Origin: Phycomyces nitens
Lineage: Eukaryota > Mucoromycota > Mucoromycetes > Mucorales > Phycomycetaceae
NCBI GenBank assembly: GCA_022702545.1
Contig: JAHRBC010000004.1
Location: forward strand, 2,232,001 to 2,296,000
Direction of reading: 5' to 3'
Length of the DNA stretch: 64,000 nt
In this document: piece after piece, positions 1 through 11,470 of the stretch
Layout: every line of letters starts with the position of its first letter
Numbering within the stretch: the first letter of the stretch is position 1
The notes under the pieces: model-generated
What the model saw: only the letters and a program-made list of their open reading frames with translations
Told to the model about the DNA's origin: nothing
Databases searched by the model: none
Position numbers and translations under genes: made by a program

Positions 1-1
1 G

Positions 2-1366
2 TCCCATGCATTACGAGGTGGGCCGTCCATGAAGAAGCACCCTGTATTCTCGACGGCTGATGATGAGGCAGGCGAAGTGTGTACGGAAATGCAACAGTGT
101 CTTGTTACACAATACTTGGTAAGATCTCTTCAGGATATCTAGGTGAGGCTAATGTTCTTATCTTAGTTGACCAGATCCTGGGTCGGTGAAAAGACAGTTG
201 ATGAGCTCAGTTTGCTTCGTGAGCCACCAAAAACAACACGCAGCAATTCTACTATAGATTGTATGGCATCCAACAATAGTTCAATCTCTTTGTTGCCCAG
301 CCAAATCAATACATCCCTCTGCCCACCTGGCCCAAGCTGGGTCAACCAAGAAGGACTTCGAAACAGCTCTGGCAGCTTATCGCTTGGACAGTCCAGTGGA
401 GACAGCAGTGGAGACAGTCGTCCAATTAGCATGGAAGATCAACAGGATGGCATAGACCCTTATGATGTTGCTGGATCAGCAATGGGTCTTCCAGGAGCTG
501 GTATCCAAAAACTACTAGGACCTTTGGATGAAGGTCGACAGGAAAAAAAAGAGCCTAAATCAGGCTTTTGGTTATTTGGACGAAAGAGTGCTGAACCTCT
601 TGTTGCAAATGCCATGACAACAAAGGCTCCAGACGCTGGTTCGCCATATCTTCAGATTGGATCCGAAGGTGGTCTCCAGAGGTCTCCTCGACATTTCTCA
701 CTAGATGGGATCGAAGACACTGCTCCACCATCTCCCACATCCACATCTACAGGACAATCCAACACTCTCAAGAAGCGTGATAGACCAATTGGGGCATCTC
801 ATCGAGAGGGCAGCTTCAGTTCACAGCCATCATTAACAACCATTTTCCGTAAAGAGTTTTGGAAGACTAGCTACACCACTCTTCCTAAACCTTCTGATGA
901 CAGTGAACCAGCCCAGTCCTCAGAGCCACAATTGTCTCCAGTTGCAGCCAAGCGTCTCGGTAATGTGTCTACCCAGCGACAACAGCCAGCCTGTTCTACC
1001 TCCAACAAAACATCTCCTGATGGATTTGCTGATGAACTTGAAATAAGCAACAAGGCTGCTCTGTTCCGCAGACGCTCTTCTAGCTCACTAAACAAGAACA
1101 AAAAGTCCTTTGGGAAATCTGAACTTGGACGACACACAGTCGGGCGCTCTCCAACACCAAAGCAGCATCCAGCCATGCCAGTATTCTCTACATCCCCACA
1201 CCCACTTGACGCTCTTGCTGTTGGGGTTCCTCCTCTTCCAATCAACCCACCCAGCACTGCTCCTCTAGTTTTCAAACGACCAACAAGAACTTACGAGCGT
1301 CATACTTCTGAAACTTCCTCTTACCATCCCCTTCACGACATACCCGTCGCATTCAAGACAACCTAG
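2..1366 (+). CDS. 3' part of an unrecognised protein, low-complexity C-terminal region
   Basis: Two exons are visible, 2..118 and 167..1366, joined by a 48-nt GT-AG intron that keeps frame (phase 0). The 5' end lies outside the window. The visible part is about 438 residues and ends at a TAG. It is rich in Ser, Pro, Thr, Lys and Gln, with no membrane segment and no catalytic motif. This is typical of a disordered tail carrying phosphorylation sites, for example the basic and serine-rich stretch with RRRSSSSLNKNKK. The long open frame and the clean intron show it is real coding sequence. I do not recognise the family. It could be the regulatory tail of a kinase, a GTPase regulator or a scaffold, but nothing here decides between them. 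Confidence 0.75.
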
Positions 1367-1661
1367 ACTTCATCTGACCCCCCTCTTTTTTTTGTATCTT
1401 TTCGTTCCCTTTGTTTTGTATGGTTGGACTCATCTGGTACACGCGAGCATAACGCTTGGTCTATTTCATACTGTTGTCTTTCCTGTATATATTTTCGCTC
1501 AAGAACAAGATATTAACAAGATATTATTATTATTATTATTATCATTATCATTTTCTCTTGTTGATCACCCAAAGTGCAGTATATTGAGTATTGAGTGCCT
1601 GCTTATTCTCGTTGAATGACCTCTATTAAATTTGTTAAAGGGGATACAAATACCATTGACT

Positions 1662-2964
1662 TTAAATATTTATCCTACCTCCCATGTCTTCCAGACAGTC
1701 GTCTTCATCCTCTTCCTTATCAGCATCAACATCCATTTCTATATTCTCAACCTTCTCCAGCCCCTTTTTTAATAGGGCAATCGGGGGAAGCTTTGAGCAA
1801 TGGGCCACATAGGAAGAGAAATGAAGAGGATCTTCAAATGTGCTCCTATATTACATGGCGCAAATGTTTATTCCATGCTTACTGGCCCATCAGTCTTACC
1901 TTGCTTGGCTCTCTTTTCGAGCATATTCTAAACGGACCTCTTGCATTGTCTGGGGACCACAGATTTGGTTGTTTTGAGATAAAAAGACCTTTTGCTCCTT
2001 TTCCTTTAATCCCGAAGGAAATGCAGCATGCCATCGCTGAAGAAGAGTATAACAGTCCTCGAGCTGCTTTGTCCATGTAACTGCTAGCGTATATAGACGA
2101 CTGACGATGGCCATATAGGTTAATCCCAAGGACACAAAGTGTTCCAGTTTGAGGAGTTTTGAATGATCTCTATAAGTATCCACCAAGACTATTTGCAGCT
2201 AATGATCGGAATCATCCAACAGAAGCAATGACAATAGGTAAGATCCAGGTGTCCCCCCCAAAAAAAAAAAGAATATTAGATTTCTTGCAAGTGTTGGCTT
2301 TCTGGTCTTTTTTTTGGGGGCCACACATCCTTACCAAATCTCAATACATTACCTTGTCCAAAAGAAGTGTAGCGGCAATTAGACGATGCATTGTGTATTC
2401 TGCAAATTCCTTTGTAGGGATAAAGTTCCAGTTTCCCTCGCAGGCTTCGACCCTAGATTAAAAGCAAAAGACGCTTAATGGCAAAAACAAAAATTTGTCT
2501 ATATTGGATTCACATACGTCTTTGCGTTCCAGAAAACCTTTAAAATATCAGTGACTACCTGATCGATTGCCAATGCCTTGAACCTTTTCAAGATTCGGCG
2601 AACCTGTCAAATCATATTTAAGCAATCGGTATCCGCATGGTTCTCAATGTTTTCAGTTGCTTGAAATAACCTCTTCGGCACGTCTAAAACGATGGAATTG
2701 GCGATGTTGGTTACGCTGTCTGTATTGTATTTTATCGAGCAATTCAACGTCGATCCAGAATCTCTTTCGCTGACAGAATGATACTCGGAAACCGTTTAGT
2801 CTCGCAAGCTGATCGTCATGTTCGATTTGGACATCTTTTTTGAGTCGTACTCTAGGTAACACGAGCACTTGTGGACGTGGTGGTTTTAAAAGACTGTATG
2901 ATGGTGGTGGTGGTGGTAGTAATGACATGCTGATTATTGGAAAATGAAAACAAGCGATTGACAT
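1662..2964 (-). CDS. RMP1: RNase MRP protein subunit RMP1
   Basis: Five exons read on the minus strand: 2964..2671 (or from the second Met, 2928), 2603..2518, 2452..2353, 2198..1900 and 1845..1662. All introns are GT-AG and all phases match. From Met 2928 the product is about 308 residues. RMP1 is a subunit specific to RNase MRP, the nucleolar ribonucleoprotein that cleaves pre-rRNA. Two blocks match the family: LLDKIQYRQRNQHRQFHRF corresponds to the yeast block with its RNKNQHR core, and KLLKLEHFVSLGLTY corresponds to the yeast block with GQFVTLG. A proline-rich N-terminus and an acidic C-terminus flank the domain. The third intron (2352..2199) is unusually long at 154 nt and contains a homopolymer run. 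The gene diverges from SAC1, and the two share the 664-bp spacer. The family assignment rests on recalled motifs only. Confidence 0.8.
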
Positions 2965-3628
2965 ATATTTTTACAAGTCCTCTCGAAAAGTCGGTGTTTA
3001 AAGTGTAAGACTCGACAAATATGGTGCTTTGTGATTCTTTGGTCTGGTGGAAAATATTGCACTCTCCAAGACACCAGTAGATTGATGTATTGGGCTTTGG
3101 CTATTACCACCAATACATTGATAGTGGTCGATGCTTATAGGTCGTAATTCTGGTACAACATCAAAAGAGCCCATTATTGCTTGGTATAAAAAAAACATAT
3201 AACACATGGCAATTCAGCAGTAAACGTGCTATATTGCCATCATTGTCGTTAAACTGACATGGCTTGTGAGCAAACTCGAAATATAAAGATAAACATTTCA
3301 TATTTCATAATTACACAAACTGTCTGGCATAATACTCCAACAATGAACTCTCGAGTGGTTTCTGTGTACAGAGTCAATGTAAAAACATATCTATAGTGAC
3401 ATCTCAAGTATAACAAAAGTGATTCAAGCCAAAGGGACGTTTTATCTATGGTGGATATTTTTATTTTAAAAAAAAAGAAAAGAAAAAAGTATACCACATT
3501 TTGGGGGTGGGATCACTTGTAGGCGGGTTTCCAAATGCGCATGGCTGTTTTATAATGGAGAAAAATATGAAAACACTCGACAAAAAGAACTTGGCTGTAT
3601 ACCTCATTGGCTCTTTTCATCCAATAAA
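2965..3628. promoter_or_regulatory. Shared divergent promoter region of RMP1 and SAC1
   Basis: This 664-bp spacer separates the start codons of two divergently transcribed genes. It holds short ORFs on both strands with no recognisable protein and no splice pattern. I see no strong TATA box. A purine/T-rich low-complexity stretch lies near 3465-3490. It is called a bidirectional promoter from position only. Confidence 0.4.
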
Positions 3629-6185
3629 ATGGTCATGCATAAAGAGATGAGACTGTAAGCAATATAACTCCTCTTTGGCGTTCACTCATTATTCCCTCAG
3701 TTTCGTCACCAAGCGCGCGTATGTGTTTGCTCCAGAGACTGGTCCCAATCTGGCCATCAATCGAGAGACGAGTGAAATGAGTTTGATGGGTAAATTCAAT
3801 TCGATGCCATGATCATCCCTAACATTCATAGATTCTCCTCCTCCTGTGTCTGAGCAGGACCGAACCCTTGCTGTGGCCGGTATCATGGGTCTGGTCACAC
3901 TTCAAGCAGGTAGAAAACTATACACAGGAATACTCTATGTGTAGCCAAGCGAAGATGTTTAATCGTATATATGGGCACAGGCGATTATCTTATTGTTATT
4001 ACCGGGCGTGAGTGCATTGGAAATATCCGTGGTCATGAAGTGTTCCGTATCACAGCCTTCCAGATCTTGCCTCTTCCGGAATCTCTGGCTGGTTTATCAG
4101 AAGCACAGGTAAGAAGAAGAAGCAAGGGTGAAAGAAGATATTGAATGAAGTGATGTTATAGGCAAAAGACGAACAGACATATGTGGATCTTTTGGAAGCA
4201 CACTTGAGAGAAACCACTTTTTACTACTCTCCTACCTATGACCTGACCCATACTCTCCAAAGACAAGCTCAATTTACAACCGAGACCCTTTCAGAGCCAC
4301 TATGGAAGAGAGTGAGTGTTTTGGTGAATAAAGAGCAGAAAACTTATTGGCTTTTATATCCAGGCAGACGAACGGTTCTTTTGGAACAAAGAGCCTTTGA
4401 ATCGCTTAATTGAAGCCACTCTGTCGGGAAATCCTACTAAAAATGCAAGTCCAAAACATACCAAATAATCGTCTATAGTTTTTATTAACAATGCTGTAAA
4501 CAGTTTAGCGACTTTATTCTTCCTGTCCTCCAGGGATGTAAGTAACAGATAAAATAACCAGTGTTTATCAAGGTATTGATTCATTTGTCAGTTGTTGAGC
4601 TCCAGACTACTGAGATCAACAACAAGCCTTTTGTGTTGGCATTGATTACTCGCCGTAGCAGACACAGAGCAGGCACACGCTTCTTCTCGCGTGGCATTGA
4701 TAAGCATGGCCATGTTTCCAACTTTGTGGAAACAGAGCAATTGGTACTCTATGATGGTCCTGGTTCAGTTTCTCCTTCGCCAGGTTTAAAACAACTTTCA
4801 TATGTCCAAACAAGAGGTTCAATTCCTGTCTACTGGACACAGGTCATCAACCTAAAGTACACCCCTCGTCTTTGGGTGGGAGAGAATCGAAAGAGTGTAT
4901 GTATGGTGTAGATATGATTGGTTTGAATCCTAACCAAACACTTTATATACTTAGCTTGCTGCTGCAAGATCTCACTTTGACGAGCAGATCCGTATTTATG
5001 GTCCTCAGATCTTGATCAATTTGATCAACAAAAAAGGATACGAGCTTCCCATGGGACAAGCATATGCTCGTACTGTAGAGCAATTGAATGATCCCCGTCT
5101 TCACTATACTCATTTCGACTTTCACAATGAATGCAAGAACATGAGATGGGATCGCATCAATGTCTTGGTGGATCAATTGAAAGAGCAGCTCGACCAACAG
5201 GGCTATATGTATTACGATGCTTCTAACAAGGATGCACCCACTATTCGTAAAAAGCAAACATCTGTTATTCGTTCCAACTGTATGGACTGTTTGGATCGTA
5301 CCAATGTTGTTCAAAGCACCTTTGCAAAGGTAGTCTTGAATGCCCAATTGCGAGAAATTGGCATCCTTGGTGCAAATGAGAGTGTGGATGATCATCAAAA
5401 CTTTATTCTCATTTTCCGTAATGGTAAACTTGTTGATTTGAACTTCAAAATGACAATTCAAATCTTACACTTTTTTTTTGCTGGTTAGTCTGGGCTGACA
5501 ATGCTGATGCTGTAAGCACAGTTTACTCTGGAACTGGTGCCCTCAAGACAGATTTTACTAGGTAAGAATGTCTCTTTGTAAAGTGGACAATCTCATAGAC
5601 TTACTTTTTTTTTAAAAAAAAAAAAAGAACCGGTAAGCGCACCGTACCTGGAGCACTCCAGGATCTTTCCAACTCCATCACTCGCTATTGCAAAAACAAC
5701 TTTATGGATGGCAAGAGAATGGATGCATTTGATCTCTTCCTTGGTCATTACCATGTAAAACCCTTGGCAACTGTTGAGAAATACCAGAGTCCTTTTGTGG
5801 CAGAGAAGCCTCTGAGAATCCGTGTGGTAAGGGCTTTAGAGGTCTGGTTATTATTATTTTTTTGGAAATCTCATTGGTATTGTACTTGTATATTCAACAG
5901 GTTCCTTACATTCTGATCTTCTCTCTATTCATGCTTTTGCTGAATATTTTCCGCCCTGACTATTCTGGCTTTGAGTACCGCAAGACATATTTCCTCTGGC
6001 TCAGCTTCTGGTTTTCTGTGGTTGTTACAGCCAGTCGCTTCTCACTTCGTCATGGTGACCAATTTGTCGAGTGGCCTCATCTTGTAGAGTTGTCTCCTTG
6101 CGAAGACAATGCCGAGGAAGGTGTTGTTGAGAGCAAAGGAAATATGGTACCTCCAGAAATGGGCCTAGATGCATCCGTTTTGTAA
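3629..6185 (+). CDS. SAC1: Phosphoinositide phosphatase SAC1
   Basis: Twelve exons: 3629..3654, 3701..3789, 3832..3909, 3981..4108, 4162..4311, 4364..4444, 4504..4537, 4592..4896, 4955..5423, 5489..5561, 5628..5826 and 5901..6185. The sum is 639 codons including stop, or 638 residues, close to yeast and human Sac1. SAC1 removes phosphate from PI4P at the ER and Golgi. The catalytic CX5R motif is intact in [12 protein letters not shown], with the nucleophile at about Cys406. Other family blocks are [13 protein letters not shown] [39 protein letters not shown] and [16 protein letters not shown]. Two hydrophobic segments near the C-terminus anchor it. Exon 1 encodes only eight complete codons, and exon 7 is 34 nt. 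The intron at 4445..4503 has a GC donor, the only splice that preserves frame and homology. Family is certain; the smallest exons are inferred. Confidence 0.96.
4445..4503 (+). other. GC-AG intron in SAC1
   Basis: The donor reads AAT|GCAAGT and the acceptor is AACAG|TTTAGC. Using the nearby GT (4449) would give an exon in the wrong phase, with a stop codon directly after the junction. The GC donor joins the blocks GNPTKN and [11 protein letters not shown], which is what the Sac1 family shows here. Confidence 0.8.
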
Positions 6186-6544
6186 TGAGACTTTTTTTTA
6201 ATCATAAAATATATTTCATACCAAGAATAATAAATTCAAATATTCAACCAAGATAAGGCTTATTTGTGTTCCTCAATATTGACGGTTGGGCTTTATTAAA
6301 TAAATCCCAAGGTCTATTGTCGACTATGATATGGGTTTTGTGTATATCAGCAAGGTAAAGACGATTATGAATTTAAATATATCGTTATTCATATTTTCAA
6401 AGTCTCAACATTTACTCATCAAAGTCAAATACTTTTAAAACTATATTTTTTTATAACACTTTGCCTTTTCAATATTTAAATAGATAATATTACATGGTTT
6501 TTCTTGTTAGTCAAAATATACATGTCCAAACTATACATTCAATT
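6186..6544. other. Convergent 3' spacer, no gene seen
   Basis: AT-rich spacer between the SAC1 stop and the stop of the minus-strand membrane protein. It has AATAAA-like signals near 6225 that could serve SAC1 polyadenylation. No ORF or RNA gene is evident. Confidence 0.5.
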
Positions 6545-8065
6545 CTATTTTTTCTCTAATATATACCCATAGATAGTTGCCGCAATCACACACCCAAAAT
6601 TAAAAAGTATACTGATGAAAATCCCAAAAAACGAAAACAACTCGGAATTCTCATTAGGAGAAAGACTATCAATAATACCTCCAAGTAAAGCCAGAATAGG
6701 ACTGAGGATCCATGCAAGAACAATCCACTCTGTTACGCTGTAACTCTTAAAGTCGGCCCAAATCCCAACCAACAAAGACGCTATCATTCCCCCAAAAAGG
6801 CATAGAAAAATGGTGGTAGATTCTGTTGATTTGAATGTAGCTTCGTCAGGCTCGGGTTCGAGACGACAATCGCTCATAACAAAGTGCAAGAAACTGTTGT
6901 TATAGAATAACTCTTTGTCGGTTTTTTCGAATATTTCGTTGGCCCTTTCTTCATCTTCAGCTAACAAATCAATTTTGGACTGTGATACTTTCACGGCACG
7001 TTCTGTCATGATTTCTTTCCAAGGGACATCTGAATTGTAATGCAGGCTAAAAGGTTCTGTCTGCTTGTGTAGAATAAGAAGAGAACCGGTTTGGATGACG
7101 GACATTGCTGTGTAAACAATCATGATGACCTTGGCCCATCTGTCTCCATCGACATTCATGCATTCAATTGTAGTAAAAAACAACTGGACGATCGTAACAA
7201 GCGTTTCCATATAAGAAGTGTTGTCTATATTGTGGACGGTTCGAAGCTTGATCAACATTTCTTTTGGAAGATAGCGAATATTTCCTGGGTTGATATTCGA
7301 CTGGTATTCACATTCTGCTCCAGGACCAATAACTGATACTTTTTCGGTTCTTGTATCTTCACGACTCGGTAGATTTTTATAAGATTTGGAGTCAAATCCC
7401 AAAAGAATGTGATTGTTGATTATACAGTGTTTTGTTTTTTTAGCCTTTTCGCGCCCCATTATGTGTAGAAGAGCGGCTAGATAAGGTGCATGATCGTATT
7501 CCTTGATGGGCATGTTGTTTTCAGCCATGTATTTCATCAGCCAGGTATTCAGCTGCTCTGTTTTTGACACAATATCATTTGAAGAGGAATCTTGATCCTT
7601 GATATCCACAAACTCGGAATGTTCTGAATTTTTTTCATCTAGGGATACACTGGACTTTGATTCAACTGGATCAAGACTTTTGTCATCTTTGTCTTCATTT
7701 TCGGTATCTTTATTTTGTACAGTTTCCTCGTATTTCTTTAATGGAGCTTTGAATTTTTCAATTCCAATAATCTGATCAGCATAGTATGCATCGTGTATTG
7801 CGTCAAAGGCCGTTCCGATTCCCCATGTTGGATATGTAAAACACAATAACCGAGAGATATTAGTTCCCATGTTGTCTACTCCTGTAAGCGGTCGAACGGT
7901 TACAATATGGGCTATGTAGCCGAGAATGATAGTCTGTAGGATTGAAAGTACGGGAGTGTCGCTGCTTGATTCAGAGTCATCTTGCTCTACTGGTGGGGCA
8001 CGGCAGCTTGGCAAAAGTGTAAACAAAAGAATAGATATAGTAAGCCAAAGGTTCTTTAGAAACAT
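6545..8065 (-). CDS. Unknown multi-pass membrane protein with signal-like N-terminus
   Basis: Single uninterrupted ORF of 506 residues starting MFLKNLWLTISILLF. The first 23 residues form a hydrophobic signal or anchor ending near a cysteine. A second hydrophobic stretch (ILQTIILGYIAHIVTV) lies around residues 42-58. An acidic, Ser/Asp/Glu-rich loop spans about 115-165. Two hydrophobic segments follow around 290-335, and three more lie in the last 110 residues (IFLCLFGGMIASLLVGIW, EWIVLAWILSPILALLGGII, FFGIFISILFNFGCVIAA). The tail is charged, ending ILEKK. This is a plausible six- or seven-segment membrane protein of an endomembrane or the plasma membrane. I do not recognise a family or catalytic motif. 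The lack of introns contrasts with its neighbours. The protein looks intact, so it is a real gene of unknown function. Confidence 0.8.
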   Translation of the reverse strand: MFLKNLWLTISILLFTLLPSCRAPPVEQDDSESSSDTPVLSILQTIILGYIAHIVTVRPLTGVDNMGTNISRLLCFTYPTWGIGTAFDAIHDAYYADQIIGIEKFKAPLKKYEETVQNKDTENEDKDDKSLDPVESKSSVSLDEKNSEHSEFVDIKDQDSSSNDIVSKTEQLNTWLMKYMAENNMPIKEYDHAPYLAALLHIMGREKAKKTKHCIINNHILLGFDSKSYKNLPSREDTRTEKVSVIGPGAECEYQSNINPGNIRYLPKEMLIKLRTVHNIDNTSYMETLVTIVQLFFTTIECMNVDGDRWAKVIMIVYTAMSVIQTGSLLILHKQTEPFSLHYNSDVPWKEIMTERAVKVSQSKIDLLAEDEERANEIFEKTDKELFYNNSFLHFVMSDCRLEPEPDEATFKSTESTTIFLCLFGGMIASLLVGIWADFKSYSVTEWIVLAWILSPILALLGGIIDSLSPNENSELFSFFGIFISILFNFGCVIAATIYGYILEKK

Positions 8066-10439
8066 TGTATCTACAGTAGATCTAGTCCAAATTTGCAGAT
8101 TTTATAGTTTGACTCGACAAAGAAAAGTTAATGATTTGCCACTTTATCTATCTAATGTTATCCGACAAAAACTTACCTAATCCTTGGTTTATCCTGAGCC
8201 ACAGATATCTTGAGTAGAGGCTGAGTTGCAGAGTCTAGAACCTAACAACAAGGTATTGACTTATTGCCAAAATAAATTGTAAATTTGCATTTTTTTTTTA
8301 AAAAAAAAATGGATAGTAAAAGGCAGATCTACAAAGACTCTTGTAATTATGATGGAAAAGTGTATTTGAATTTGGAAAAAAAAAAGCTACTTGTAGATCT
8401 GTTACACGTATAAGTATTGGTATCACTTTGATTGGGCTCAGCGTAAATTGACTTTTTGCTGATTTTTGTATCAAAATTTTTGTACCAGCTATGCATAATA
8501 ATGAGGAAAACCGCATTAAATAGAAAAGTATTTAAAGGTACATTTTTCAGAAGCCTTGTACATGCCAGCTGCAATTATTGTGGGTTTTTACAGCTCTCAA
8601 AGAAACTTGAGTACTTTAGGATAACAGACATTACTAATGTTATCATTACGATTAATTAATACTATCCAGTACAGTCGACGAGACTTTTTTTTTCAACATC
8701 AGTGGTACTTGGACACAAAGCAACAAAGCTTATTTTTTTAATACATCTTTGGAAAAGACACAAAGTATATTTTGTTTAAGAAGCTTGGGAATAAATATCA
8801 GGAAAGTGGATAATGAATACATCATAATATAAGCTTTACAAATAACTGGAAGCATGTATTACCGGCTTTCATTACCTCAATCGCTAATTATTGGAGAGGC
8901 ATTTAGCAAGATCTTAATAGGTACACAAAAAAAAAGCCCAAGTGCTAAGCCAAAATTCAAATCATATCTTTTTCTAAATATCAAGAGATAAATATCTAAC
9001 AGATTTAACCATAATCACCAAAACCGACTATAAAATGGTGTACTTGTTGTATGCTTATTGAATGGTTCTGTGAAACAGGACACAATGTTATCTATTGCTA
9101 CCATATACTTATTTGAATTTATTGGTAGCCAACACGAATAGAATACCAAGGAAAACTTCAGCATCCAAAAAAAAACAATTTAATAGATACCTAGTTATAT
9201 GACACTTTCAAGGTACACAGTTTAACTATTAACAGGAGTATCAAATGCAATAATATATATATGCTTGACAGCATACTTTTACATGCCATAGGTGTTGTTA
9301 AAATGTAAGAATAATTAGAACGTGCATCTCATTTTACTTTATATTTATACATATATATATCTTGAAAGCTGCTTTTGTTTTTTTACTTACTATAAACATT
9401 TATACCAAGAATACTTAATAGAATTAAAATCCAAGTTTTAACATGACAGTATTGTATGTCTTTAATTATACAGTTCTTCATATATAATGCTGTCTTGTGC
9501 CATTTACGGCTGCTGTAAAATAAAATCCCTGTCTTATTTTTTTTTTTCAATATATTCTTCAACAACTATAGTTCTCAAGTAAAAGATCACCAAATAACCT
9601 TGGTTTATGCCTTCATCTATACGCCATAACAAAAAGACTCGTCAGCACTATTAAGAAATAAGCCTTTTTAGCACTCCTTTTCTTTCTTCCTAGAGACTTT
9701 CCCTACAAATTTATTGCTCACATTAAAAAATATATATCCAGAATTTCATTCCATAGGTGCTAGTTATACGGTTTTAAACGGGATAATATTATTAAGATAT
9801 CTAATACTAATCACATCCCAAATTATATGAGTATATGAGTATACATCAAAAAAAGTTTGATACCATTTATAATTCCGGAGAGAAACTAGTACACCAAATC
9901 CAAAGCCTAGCCTTGTGGAGCCAGAAAGATCAGTAACACATATTCTGTGATCTCTCATTAGAACGAGAGGTATAGCCCTCTTGAAAGTTATTTATATTAT
10001 CAGACAGTTTTGGCGAATGCATATGCGATTGATTGCATAGATATATTTATTGGATATTTAAGAGTAGAATGATTTAGATTTTATACAATTATATAAACAG
10101 ATTTAACCCGCAAATAAAAGAAGAATTGGCTGGGTTGAGCTAGAGCCAGCAATGGTATTAAGGATTGGAGTAGGATAGTATATTAACATGAATAAAGATT
10201 TATGGTAGAGAAAAACAATGATGGGGTGTCTGTACTTTATAAGACTTTTTAAAAAAAGATATGTTCTTACAACTAACGATTATAACAATGACTCTGCGAT
10301 TGTATAAGGGGGTTTCTAGGTTAGTGGTTTTGGTGTTTTGTCATTTATTTGTGTGTCTGCCATCTAAAATATCTATGAAGGCTTTCTGTTTAAGAACCTC
10401 AACTTCTGTATAAAAGTCTGAATAAAGAAAACATACCAT
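8066..10439. other. AT-rich gene-free region
   Basis: Long stretch of AT-rich DNA with only short, unsupported ORFs, homopolymer A/T runs and TA-rich tracts. I see no spliceable coding sequence, tRNA-like box pair or repeat array. The proximal part upstream of 8066 probably holds the promoter of the minus-strand membrane protein gene. Confidence 0.5.
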
Positions 10440-11470
10440 CTTCTTCAGAGTCCCAGACGATAGACCCATTAGGCAAACTGGTTTATATTCAGCATAGCGA
10501 AAGGACTGTTTGGTGGCTACTCCAAAACCTTTAATTCAGGGGTATTTTTGCATGTATCAGAAACTGATTCCTTGTGAGAGGTGATGTTGTTTTTTAAGGG
10601 TATCCACCACCTTCAATATTCGAAAGGTTTTTAAAGAATGGCAATAAATCATTTTACAATTCTTATATATGAATTTTGGTATTCTTGTTCCCATCCAGCA
10701 TGACAATCGGTTCAACTATCTTGATCAGGCATACCTCCAGACTATAATAGCATATCAAATTTCTTATACTTTTGAGGTAAGACAGCCAGAATAATACTTT
10801 TCATTAGGCTCACCCCAAATATAACCAAGGCTATTCTAAAAGAGAGTAATATTTGACTCATCCATCCATATTATCTTTTTCCAATTCTTACTCCTACTTT
10901 TTTACAGTGTTGCAAAGGGTATAACGCTCGAAAATGTACTCCTTAGACAGTAAAAGGTTCGAAAGAGTTGCACATGAGTGCACATTTACTTTGAGCAAAG
11001 TCTTACTAATAACCTTTGTACAAACATGTTTCCCAATCTTTTTGTTCATCGAAAGTCCCAAGTCAGCCAAAGTTTGACAGCGATTTCTCTTCAATTTGTT
11101 TTTATTAAAAATGACTTTCAGGTGTCAGTACCTTTGTACTTAACATTTTATTGTCAGTGTGAGATCCAGTCTACTGGTATATTCTTCTTTGAGAATTCAA
11201 GAGGTTGTTGAAGGTAGTGTGTTTCTGTATCTGCCAATATCTAAAGCATTTCCTCCACTCATGTTGAATGCAATTATGACCAAATTTCTTAAATGTGTAG
11301 ACTTTCAAAGATTCTTGTAAGACTGATCATTTTGTACTTTAGTCATGTTAAATTAATAATAGAATCCAAGAGACCGAGTAAAGCATATTTTAAAGGAGTA
11401 CAAAGAAACGAGATTGAATCACAGATATCTTACTCCAGACCCTGTATAAGTCTATGGCCTTACTTGTCCA
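10440..11470 (-). mobile_element. Decayed Tc1/mariner-type transposon copy A
   Basis: Reading the minus strand gives broken pieces of a Tc1-type DDE transposase interrupted by stops and frameshifts. The block PIVMLDG lies at about 10697-10717 and a FFKNLSNIEGGGYP-like stretch at about 10600-10640; downstream lies degenerate sequence where the DNAPVH-type block belongs. Nucleotide stretches near 10901 (TTTTACAGTGTT), 10941 (CTTAGACAGTAAA) and 11434 (CAGACCCTGTATA) recur in the same order in copy C (16290-17400), so both derive from one element family. No full ORF remains and the terminal repeats were not found. The ends given are approximate. Confidence 0.6.

Noticed and set aside
871..1275. 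134-residue minus-strand ORF
   Set aside because: Shadow of the plus-strand coding exon, with no support.
1616..2080. 154-residue plus-strand ORF
   Set aside because: Lies opposite RMP1 exons and an intron; the spliced RMP1 reading explains the sequence.
3689..3898. Minus-strand ORF with no family
   Set aside because: Covers SAC1 exons 2 and 3 and intron 2, so it is a shadow.
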